A DNA stretch of 5,075 bases from a bacterium (GTDB lineage: Bacteria > Margulisbacteria > Marinamargulisbacteria > UBA6595), in NCBI GenBank assembly GCA_027621615.1, contig JAQCBC010000073.1:1-5075 (forward strand), read 5' to 3'. The translations under genes and the position numbers were made by a program. Under the pieces are notes generated by a model. It was given only the letters and a program-made list of their open reading frames with translations. It ran no database searches and had not been told where the DNA came from. How positions within the stretch are numbered: the stretch's first letter is position 1; each line of letters starts with the position of its first letter. Shown in pieces: positions 1 through 5,075 of the stretch.

Positions 1-1684
1 TTTTTAGGGATGTGCCTTTTGGGTATTTAATATTAACAATAAAGGATTCAGCGGATGCTTTTGGAAACAGCTCAAATTTTATATAGCGTATTGAAATAAT
101 ACCCAAGCCCAGAATGCTGACTAAAAACACAACACTCATGAGTTTATAGCGGTTTAAGCAGGCATGCAGGGCACGCTGATAGGCTATTCGGGCACGATCC
201 ATACTGAGTATCGGCTTTTTAAATCGATCACTGGTATTGGCCAAATGTGTGGGTAGGGCTGTTGACAGCTCAATCAAGCTAAATAATAAGGCAAAAATAA
301 TAACCAATGGAATACAAAAAATAAATTTGCCCATGATACCACTCATAAACAACATGGGTAGAAAGGCTAGAAATGTAGTGATCAACGTGGTAATGACTGG
401 CGCAAAAACAGTTTGAATACCCAACAGTGCGGCCGTTTTTTTATCATGACCGGCTTCTAATTGCTGAACAACGCTATCGGCAACAATAATCCCATCATCC
501 ACAATAATCCCAATGACTAAAATAATGCCAATTAACGATACAACATTAATGCTTTGACCGGCGATTGGCAGCAAAAATAAAATGCCCGACACAGCAACCG
601 GAAGCCCCGCTGCTACCCATATCGCTATATTGGCACGCAAAAAAATACTCAGAATAACAAAAACAAAGGCCATGCCAATCAGGCCGTTGGATACTAAAAC
701 AGACAATCGACGCGTTAAAAAGTACGACATATCATTGACCAAGACAATGGATAAGTTATTGGGTAAAATTTGTTGGTCTAAAAAGGCCTGCAAAGATTTA
801 ACCGTCGGTAAAATTTCAGCCGATTCTTTTTTTATGATATCCAATAAGATACCGGGCTGGCCATTAATATGGGTGTAGCTAATTGGTTTTTCAAAGTCCA
901 TACGCACGGTGGCAACGTCCCGCAAATAAACGGTTTTTTGGTTAAAATTGGATCGTATAATTAGGTCGTTTAGGGCTGATGTATTGGCAAACTCAGCATT
1001 TAAAACAACTTGTTGGGTATCCGGACGCTCAATGGGGCCGCTGGATACACGAATGTGCCGGCGTTTAAAGGCTGCTTCAATATCGTGCATGGATAATTGA
1101 TACATGCGCATTGCTTCCAAATTTAATAAAACCTGAGCTTCTTCCTCGAAAGAACCCACTGCAACGGCTTGACTAATGCCGGGCAGTGATTCCAGCTGGT
1201 CTTTTAATTGCTTGGCATAATAAAACTGATCGGCATAGGATGTGCCGCCAATAATGCCAAGGGTATAAACGGGAATTTCATCGCTATTGATATCTTGAAT
1301 GCTGGGTCGGTTTTCAAGCTCTGCAGGCAATTTGGCATTATCAACAGCTCGATACAATTTGTCTTTGACTTCTTTTGGGTTTTTTAGCTTTTCTTCCAAG
1401 ACCACTTTAATCATGGACCGTCCTTCAGAACTGCTGGACTCATAGTATTGAATGCCCGAAATAGTTGCCAGTTTGTCTTCAATTTTATTGGTAATGCGCA
1501 ATTCGACATCTTTCGCGGAATACCCTGGATGATAGGTATTAATCACCAATTCATCAAATGCAACGCTTGGCCAAATATTAATGGGGACGGTATTAAATCC
1601 ATAAATACCCAGCAATAGCAATGACCCCGTAATCACTTTGCCAATGAGTGGGTCTTGGATAAAGTAATTGAAAAACCGTTTCAT
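1..1684 (-). CDS. RND-family efflux transporter permease (HAE1/AcrB-like), 3' part cut off by window edge
   Basis: This is the proton-driven inner-membrane pump of a tripartite efflux system, which exports toxic or amphiphilic compounds through a periplasmic adaptor and an outer-membrane channel. My translation starts MKRFFNYFIQDPLIGKVITG and stays open for 561 codons to the edge, about the first half of a family that is usually about 1,000-1,050 residues. Visible in order are a first membrane helix (about residues 13-30), a long periplasmic porter region with the typical YHPGYSAKDVELRITNKIED stretch, and a block of helices from about 334 to 471. Another helix follows at about 514-532, and the second periplasmic loop begins with FELFPKASAESF. 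The family's proton-relay pair is present as D396-D397 in the motif VIGIIVDDGIIVADSV. The partner lysine on TM10 lies outside the window. The start ATG overlaps the stop of the upstream TolC-like gene (ATGA) with only a weak GGAT before it, suggesting translational coupling. The substrate cannot be inferred. The family call is secure. Confidence 0.95.
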   Translation of the reverse strand, partial: MKRFFNYFIQDPLIGKVITGSLLLLGIYGFNTVPINIWPSVAFDELVINTYHPGYSAKDVELRITNKIEDKLATISGIQYYESSSSEGRSMIKVVLEEKLKNPKEVKDKLYRAVDNAKLPAELENRPSIQDINSDEIPVYTLGIIGGTSYADQFYYAKQLKDQLESLPGISQAVAVGSFEEEAQVLLNLEAMRMYQLSMHDIEAAFKRRHIRVSSGPIERPDTQQVVLNAEFANTSALNDLIIRSNFNQKTVYLRDVATVRMDFEKPISYTHINGQPGILLDIIKKESAEILPTVKSLQAFLDQQILPNNLSIVLVNDMSYFLTRRLSVLVSNGLIGMAFVFVILSIFLRANIAIWVAAGLPVAVSGILFLLPIAGQSINVVSLIGIILVIGIIVDDGIIVADSVVQQLEAGHDKKTAALLGIQTVFAPVITTLITTFLAFLPMLFMSGIMGKFIFCIPLVIIFALLFSLIELSTALPTHLANTSDRFKKPILSMDRARIAYQRALHACLNRYKLMSVVFLVSILGLGIISIRYIKFELFPKASAESFIVNIKYPKGTSLK

Positions 1685-3099
1685 TGCAATCGATCCAATA
1701 GGGCATTGTGTTGAGCAACAATGCAATGCAATTGATAGGCGGTATCCAGCATGGCCAATTTAGCGGCATGCTCAGCATCTTGGGATTGCAAGACAAAGGT
1801 AAGGTTGCGACGGCCTTGTTCATACAAGCGATTTTCTTCTTTAACGGTTTGGGTGTGTAAAGCAACAGCCGTTGTTTGGTATTCATAGTGAACACGCAAG
1901 CGCCGGTACTCAGATTCCAAAAACGCTTTGTGTGCCATGAGTTGATTCAATTCATGATCAATGGTGTGTTGAATGCGTTGCGTGTCATGCTTGAGGGCAT
2001 CCAGCTCAGCAGCAACGGGTTTCAGGCCCAATGGCGTTGAAAATTGCACAACCACTTGTTTGTCCATGAGTCCGTAGTCGGTTATGCGATTGTGTTCATT
2101 AATACTGTCATGCCACTGGGCTTGCACAACAAGATCAAGCTGGGGCCTTTTTTGATCCATGATGCTGGCATACATCAAGTGATTGCCAGCTTGTTGGGTT
2201 TTGAGGGCATCCACAATTCGAAGCGACTGGGGCATAGGTTCTGTATTTAAATTGGGAATTTGATATAAGTCTAGAGTTGGCGTGCTCACCCGTATTGCAG
2301 GGTAATTGAGTCCGGCACTGAGCTTGTTTTGATGCGTTTCAAGCAATAATTGGGCCTGACTGTCATGGGTTTGTTGCTGGTTTAAATAGTGCTGGGATTG
2401 CAAGATGTCTAAGGTATCAATTAAGTTGTTGGTATATTTGGCCTGATTTTCAGTATACAGGGCAACGGCAACAGCGAGTCGGTCGCGCATAATAGTCGTC
2501 ATCGTATAGTAATGGGCCCATGTTAAATAATGTAAAACGTATTCCAATCGAAAGGATTCTTCGGACTCAGCTTGGATAATGGCCTGATAGCGCTGGTTAT
2601 TTTTTGCCAATTTATAATGGCGTTCAGACTGCGTGCCCCATCGATTTTGCAACAGGGGTTGCCGATACGATAGACCAGCCGAACGGGTGTACAACGGATT
2701 GGGTTGAAGAGGCTGTTGGGAGCCGCCTAAAGAAACGAGGGGTTGGGATTGATCCATCCGTCGCAATTCATGGGATAGGCCAATTTGTCCGCCCGTTTGC
2801 CAAATAGGTTTGGTTAGTTGGGTGGCTATGCCGGTGTGCGTGGTTCTGGATTGAGACATAAATAAGCGATTGGGTGGGTTGGGGTCTTGCTGATCCCAGT
2901 ATGACTTGCCCGAGACAACCCAGCCTGATTTTCGGCGTTCTGTTTCTACGTGATCGCGATGTTGTTCAAGCGATTGCTGGGTGCTTTTTAAATAAGCGCT
3001 ATGCTGATCAATGTGCGCCAAATACGCATCCAATGATAGAGGCTGCCCCAATACAGAGATGCTGAATCCAAGAATATATAAACAGAATTTTAAACTCAT
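1681..3099 (-). CDS. TolC-family outer-membrane efflux protein
   Basis: A trimeric channel of this family spans the outer membrane and periplasm and gives an inner-membrane pump an exit. The 472-residue product is of normal family length. Residues 1-18 look like a Sec signal peptide (MSLKFCLYILGFSISVLG), with likely cleavage near residue 18. No lipobox is seen, so it is probably not lipidated, unlike OprM-type proteins. The two family repeats are visible. In the first, a beta-strand segment around 141-151 (AGLSYRQPLLQ) is followed by helices rich in Q, N and H. In the second, the matching strand is at about 347-358 (KQVVVQFSTPLG) with helices to the end. The C-terminal EQGRRNLTFVLQSQDA (427-442) matches the family's conserved YEQG/vldvLdaQ region. 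It is the first gene of the minus operon and overlaps the RND pump by 4 bases, so the two very likely act together. No clear Shine-Dalgarno precedes the ATG. Orthology with TolC itself is not claimed. Confidence 0.93.
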   Translation of the reverse strand: MSLKFCLYILGFSISVLGQPLSLDAYLAHIDQHSAYLKSTQQSLEQHRDHVETERRKSGWVVSGKSYWDQQDPNPPNRLFMSQSRTTHTGIATQLTKPIWQTGGQIGLSHELRRMDQSQPLVSLGGSQQPLQPNPLYTRSAGLSYRQPLLQNRWGTQSERHYKLAKNNQRYQAIIQAESEESFRLEYVLHYLTWAHYYTMTTIMRDRLAVAVALYTENQAKYTNNLIDTLDILQSQHYLNQQQTHDSQAQLLLETHQNKLSAGLNYPAIRVSTPTLDLYQIPNLNTEPMPQSLRIVDALKTQQAGNHLMYASIMDQKRPQLDLVVQAQWHDSINEHNRITDYGLMDKQVVVQFSTPLGLKPVAAELDALKHDTQRIQHTIDHELNQLMAHKAFLESEYRRLRVHYEYQTTAVALHTQTVKEENRLYEQGRRNLTFVLQSQDAEHAAKLAMLDTAYQLHCIVAQHNALLDRLQ

Positions 3100-3119
3100 A
3101 ATACTAAAAATAATACCAT
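3096..3119 (-). other. Possible 7-codon leader frame (MVLFLVL) ending on the tolC-like start codon
   Basis: Reading the minus strand from the ATG inside CCATGG gives Met-Val-Leu-Phe-Leu-Val-Leu-stop. Its TGA overlaps the ATG of the TolC-like gene as ATGA, the same arrangement as at the next junction. The TolC-like start has no evident Shine-Dalgarno, so coupling to an upstream mini-frame is possible. The mini-frame itself also lacks a ribosome binding site, and so short a frame arises easily by chance. It is recorded as a candidate only. Confidence 0.15.
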
Positions 3120-3133
3120 GGATATTTAGTATT
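3100..3133. repeat. Inverted repeat AATACTAAA / TTTAGTATT (first of two)
   Basis: Nine perfectly complementary bases (3100-3108 and 3125-3133) flank a 16-base spacer that contains the palindrome CCATGG. The inner arm touches the start codon of the TolC-like gene. It could therefore be a repressor operator, or an RNA hairpin lying where a Shine-Dalgarno would be. All but one pair in the arm is A-T, so an RNA stem would be weak. Function is inferred only from position. Confidence 0.4.
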
Positions 3134-3140
3134 TAATAAG

Positions 3141-3170
3141 ACTAAAAATTTTAAATTAAATAATTTTAGT
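3141..3170. repeat. Inverted repeat ACTAAAA / TTTTAGT (second of two)
   Basis: Seven matching bases (3141-3147 and 3164-3170) flank a 16-base A+T-only spacer. The core hexamer and spacer length are like those of the first inverted repeat. The two centres lie 39 bases apart, close to four helical turns, which would put both sites on the same DNA face. A shared regulator binding two sites is a reasonable guess. Chance in A+T-rich DNA is the alternative. Confidence 0.35.
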
Positions 3171-3206
3171 AATTATATTGACGTTAATTATTTTTTATGG
3201 TTAAGT

Positions 3207-3211
3207 AAAGG
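3207..3211 (+). promoter_or_regulatory. Ribosome binding site AAAGG for the PilN-like gene
   Basis: AAAGG lies 6 bases before the ATG at 3218, normal spacing for a Shine-Dalgarno. It supports this start even though it gives the protein an unusually long front part. Confidence 0.65.
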
Positions 3212-3217
3212 TCTCAA

Positions 3218-3835
3218 ATGGCTAGTTTAATTCATAATCAATGGGTGTCTCAGGGTAAAAATGCCAACAAGTGCGCTTTGTATGCCTATTTAAATCAATT
3301 GGATTCAACAACCGCCAATAGCGAGGCACAATCCAATGGCGTTGTGTTTGTGGGCAGTGATTATGCCAAACGGGTGGGTGGTTTAATCCAATTTAACACA
3401 CATAAAATGCTGGCGATCTCTCATTTTTTTAAATGCGAACAGTGGTCTGTTTGGACATACTTGGGATGGTGTTTTTTTTCGCCAAATCAACACTGGGTTC
3501 GTGTAAAATTAAAGCGAGTCTTAGCCAGTATAGCTGTGCTGGGCATCGCATTGTTTGCGGGATGGTCTCAGTGGCTTGTGCACACGACTAGTGGCGTGTT
3601 CGAGTCGCAGATTCAGGGGGGCTATTCCTATCCAATTGCGTATCAAAACTGGGTGGATCGTTGGAATGCAGAGCCGATTGACATCACTTACCTAGCCATT
3701 CATTCAGATGCTAGCTATAGTGTCATTGGCGTGTTAACCCATTCCGACGCAATGCTGACTGTATCCGATGCGGATCATATTCAGTATGCGACTCGGCAGG
3801 GTAAAAAATGGGCAAAAGTATCGGGCCGTTTATGA
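3218..3835 (+). CDS. Single-pass membrane protein, PilN-like (ComB/HofN type) second half with novel N-terminal region
   Basis: The 205-residue product has no signal peptide at its start. One strong membrane helix lies at about residues 101-121 (VLASIAVLGIALFAGWSQWL) after a basic stretch (RVKLKR), which predicts a cytoplasmic N-terminal half and a periplasmic C-terminal half. The periplasmic part, with WVDRWNAEPIDITYLAIHSD (145-164) followed by SVIGVLTHSDAMLTV, has the hydrophobic rhythm of the small alpha/beta domain of PilN-type proteins. PilN links the cytoplasmic PilM to PilO in type IV pilus machines. The function is inferred mainly from this layout and from the PilO-like and secretin genes that follow. 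Usual PilN proteins have only a short cytoplasmic tail. Here about 100 residues precede the helix, with a cysteine- and tryptophan-rich section at 73-93. The stop overlaps a possible start of the next gene. A GspL-like component is an alternative. Confidence 0.5.
   Translation: MASLIHNQWVSQGKNANKCALYAYLNQLDSTTANSEAQSNGVVFVGSDYAKRVGGLIQFNTHKMLAISHFFKCEQWSVWTYLGWCFFSPNQHWVRVKLKRVLASIAVLGIALFAGWSQWLVHTTSGVFESQIQGGYSYPIAYQNWVDRWNAEPIDITYLAIHSDASYSVIGVLTHSDAMLTVSDADHIQYATRQGKKWAKVSGRL
3798..3801 (+). promoter_or_regulatory. Ribosome binding site AGGG deciding the start of the PilO-like gene
   Basis: CAGGG ends 6 bases before the ATG at 3808 and lies inside the upstream gene. The in-frame ATG at 3832, which shares bases with the upstream stop (ATGA), has only a weaker GGG before it. 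The 3808 start is therefore preferred, though coupled initiation at 3832 is credible. Confidence 0.5.
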
Positions 3836-4110
3836 CGGTGGCAATCCGATATATTCGGTGGGGATGCTTGATTTTAGCTCTGGTTAAGTGGGGCATTTGG
3901 GATTCAATACTACGGATGGAGCATGCTTTGAATGCGCTGCAATCGCTTGCATCGTCAGAGACGAACCCGTCTGTTTTTTTGCACGCTCAAACATGGGAAG
4001 CGATCCATCAGCAGCTCAACCAGATTCACACTCAATGTCCTGAGCCATCGATTCGCATTGAGTTAACGCAATCCGGCTATGAGGCAACCGTAACATGCGA
4101 ACCCGTGTAG
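3808..4110 (+). CDS. Small single-pass membrane protein, PilO/GspM-like
   Basis: The product is 100 residues from the chosen ATG, or 92 if translation begins at the in-frame ATG at 3832. A membrane helix lies at about residues 15-32 (RYIRWGCLILALVKWGIW), followed by a short amphipathic helix (35-50). A small C-terminal domain follows with the pattern TWEAIHQQLNQIH, then SIRIELTQSGYEATVTCE. That helix-strand-strand order resembles the last part of PilO and GspM. These proteins pair with PilN or GspL in the inner membrane and help connect it to the secretin. Usual PilO is roughly twice this length, because of a coiled coil and an extra half-domain. It overlaps the PilN-like gene by 28 bases and the secretin by 16, so the three are one translation unit. 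Two cysteines (77 and 97) could form a disulfide in the periplasm. The assignment rests on topology and gene order, not on a strong motif. Confidence 0.45.
   Translation: MGKSIGPFMTVAIRYIRWGCLILALVKWGIWDSILRMEHALNALQSLASSETNPSVFLHAQTWEAIHQQLNQIHTQCPEPSIRIELTQSGYEATVTCEPV
4081..4084 (+). promoter_or_regulatory. Ribosome binding site GAGG for the secretin gene
   Basis: GAGG lies 10 bases before the ATG at 4095, within the end of the PilO-like gene. The spacing is a little long but workable. The start is also supported by the signal peptide that follows directly. Confidence 0.45.
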
Positions 4111-5039
4111 TCCGATACAGTGGCATTCTGTGGTTAATATTGGGCTGTGTTGGGCACGCAAACACAACCTATTTTCATGAATTGTTTGTGGAGCCTCTAC
4201 CCAGTCAACGCAAACAGACCTATCGCGTGGATATTGCCTATGCCAATGTGGGGGTGGTCCAGCGAGCTATTGACGCAGTAATGAATATCCCGCTATCGGT
4301 GGATCCTGCTCAAACGATGATTGTGTACCAGGCAACACCGGATGAACACGATCGTATCCAAGCGTTAATTAATCAAATTGATCAGCCCCCCAAACAGGTT
4401 GTGTTTCATGTGATGATTGTTGAGATTAACACCCAACATATTGAAACCTATCAATCGATTTTTTCATCACTAATGGATGGTATTCAGGTCAACTATAATT
4501 ATACTGACAATCAAATCGTACCGGCGGATTCGATTTCTGGGCTGATTCAAGCGAGCATTCAAAATGGGACAGCGACCCTAGTTGCCAATCCCAGCATTGT
4601 GGGTGTGCACAATCAAACCGCCGAGTTTCATGTCGGGGATCGAATTCCCTATGAAACTGTCCAATACAATGGTCAAACACCCATCAATCACATTGATTAT
4701 GTTCAGACGGGTCTTGAGTTTTCAATTCACCCCCTAATTTCAGAGAACAATCCGTTAATGCTAAATATTGATTTAAGCATGTCCAGTGTTAAACTTTGGC
4801 AGTCGATGCAAAGTGGCCGAGTGCCTATTATTGCGAAACGACAAGCGAATACTCAGGTTGTGATGCAGCCCGATGAAACATTGATTATGGCTGGATTATT
4901 GGATAATGCTCAGCAAGTGGTTACCAAGCGAGTTCCGTTTTTAGGCCGAATTCCGATACTGGGTCGATTGTTTCGGCATAAAGTAAGTAGAAATAATCAA
5001 ACCGATATTGTGTTTGTAATAACACCTAAAGTAATTTAA
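4095..5039 (+). CDS. Minimal secretin (PilQ/HofQ/GspD family outer-membrane pore)
   Basis: Secretins form large multimeric gated pores in the outer membrane for type IV pili, DNA uptake, type II secretion or filamentous phage exit. Residues 1-22 form a signal peptide, with either cleavage after GHA or lipidation at Cys18 in LILGC (an imperfect lipobox). One N1-like (KH-fold) domain follows at about 43-98 (YRVDIAYANVGVVQRAID through LINQIDQPPKQV). The secretin core runs to the end. Recognisable core motifs are ATLVANPSIVGVHNQTAEF with VGDRIPYE (160-187), PIIAKRQANTQVVMQPDETL with IMAGLL (244-269), and the family signature VPFLGRIPILGRLFR (280-294), ending DIVFVITPKVI. At 314 residues it is well below HofQ/ComE (about 410-445) and PilQ or GspD (about 600-750). 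No N0 domain fits between the signal peptide and N1, and no C-terminal pilotin-binding tail is present. The fold call is secure. The machine it serves is inferred from the PilN/PilO-like genes before it. Confidence 0.93.
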   Translation: MRTRVVRYSGILWLILGCVGHANTTYFHELFVEPLPSQRKQTYRVDIAYANVGVVQRAIDAVMNIPLSVDPAQTMIVYQATPDEHDRIQALINQIDQPPKQVVFHVMIVEINTQHIETYQSIFSSLMDGIQVNYNYTDNQIVPADSISGLIQASIQNGTATLVANPSIVGVHNQTAEFHVGDRIPYETVQYNGQTPINHIDYVQTGLEFSIHPLISENNPLMLNIDLSMSSVKLWQSMQSGRVPIIAKRQANTQVVMQPDETLIMAGLLDNAQQVVTKRVPFLGRIPILGRLFRHKVSRNNQTDIVFVITPKVI

Positions 5040-5075
5040 TTAAATATAAATAGTATAATTTTAATTTGACATTTT
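5040..5075 (+). promoter_or_regulatory. A+T-rich spacer after the secretin with possible promoter elements
   Basis: A consensus -35 TTGACA (5066-5071) sits at the right edge and could drive a following plus-strand gene, but its -10 would lie outside the window. TATAAT (5054-5059) is also present without a convincing -35. No G+C-rich hairpin with a T-run is seen, so a terminator for the secretin operon is not evident here. Confidence 0.3.

Larger units (their letters stand above)
3100..3217. promoter_or_regulatory. Divergent intergenic promoter region between efflux and secretin operons
   Basis: This 118-base gap is strongly A+T-rich, in contrast to the genes on both sides, and it must serve both operons. 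Promoter-like hexamers are plentiful, so exact assignment is unsafe. Best guesses are a perfect TATAAT on the minus strand (3177-3172) without a good -35, and on the plus strand TATATT (3174-3179) with a weak TTTAAA 18 bases upstream (3150-3155). These two -10 candidates overlap, which would make the promoters mutually exclusive. The gap also holds two inverted repeats built from the hexamer ACTAAA, annotated separately. No regulator gene is in the window. Confidence 0.6.

Noticed and set aside
582..878. Plus-strand open frame of 98 codons
   Set aside because: It lies antisense within the RND gene, whose minus-strand translation shows clear family motifs across the same bases. The plus-strand product has a basic, low-complexity look and no recognisable domain.
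1704..1723. Inverted repeat CATTGT / ACAATG near the end of the TolC-like gene
   Set aside because: Only six base pairs, inside coding sequence, with no T-run. It is probably chance within His/Gln/Asn-rich codons.
1593..1895. Minus-strand open frame of 100 codons across the pump/channel junction
   Set aside because: It reads another frame through the end of the TolC-like gene and the start of the RND gene, both well supported.
2044..3065. Three plus-strand open frames of 63-68 codons
   Set aside because: All are antisense to the TolC-like gene and have no ribosome binding context or domain resemblance.
3178..3206. TTGACG with TTAAGT 17 bases on as a promoter for the PilN-like gene
   Set aside because: The start of transcription would fall at about 3213, after the AAAGG ribosome binding site, and the -10 matches only three of six bases. 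It would need leaderless translation, so it is not preferred.
4489..4680. Minus-strand open frame of 63 codons
   Set aside because: It is antisense to the secretin core, which is strongly supported by motifs on the plus strand.
5034..5045. Perfect palindrome ATTTAATTAAAT at the secretin stop codon
   Set aside because: It is all A+T, has no loop and no following T-run, so it is unlikely to act as a terminator. Such palindromes are common in A+T-rich DNA.
1..5075. tRNA or rRNA genes, CRISPR arrays, insertion sequences, attachment sites
   Set aside because: I saw no cloverleaf, regularly spaced repeats, transposase motifs or terminal repeats. The window is filled by five protein genes and short spacers.

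Overview
The window looks like a bacterial chromosome segment from a Gram-negative, probably gammaproteobacterial, organism of moderate to low G+C. The evidence is an outer-membrane TolC-type protein, an RND inner-membrane pump and an outer-membrane secretin, with dense gene packing and overlapping starts and stops. No ribosomal or other taxonomic marker is present, so the class is inference and genus-level placement is not supported.

The layout is two divergent operons separated by a 118-base A+T-rich gap (3100-3217). To the left, on the minus strand, lies a TolC-family outer-membrane efflux protein gene (3099 to 1681). It is followed, with a 4-base ATGA overlap, by an RND transporter permease gene (1684 to 1) that runs off the left edge after 561 codons. 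This is two thirds of a tripartite drug-type efflux pump. The periplasmic adaptor (membrane fusion protein) is not in the window.

To the right, on the plus strand, three genes overlap one another. The first encodes a 205-residue single-pass membrane protein with a PilN-like second half and an unexplained 100-residue front (3218-3835). The second encodes a 92-100-residue single-pass protein resembling PilO or GspM (3808-4110). The third encodes a very short secretin of 314 residues (4095-5039). The order matches the pilN-pilO-pilQ part of type IV pilus or competence clusters (the comABCDE / hofMNOPQ arrangement). There is no separate pilM or pilP in the expected place, and the secretin lacks the N0 domain that normally pairs with PilP. 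The most interesting reading is a stripped-down secretin-based assembly for pili, DNA uptake or secretion. Whether it works alone depends on neighbouring genes (ATPase, platform protein, pilins) outside the window.

The gap between the operons carries four copies of the hexamer ACTAAA in alternating orientation, forming two consecutive inverted repeats. It must hold both promoters. The last 36 bases after the secretin are A+T-rich, with promoter-like elements and no evident terminator.
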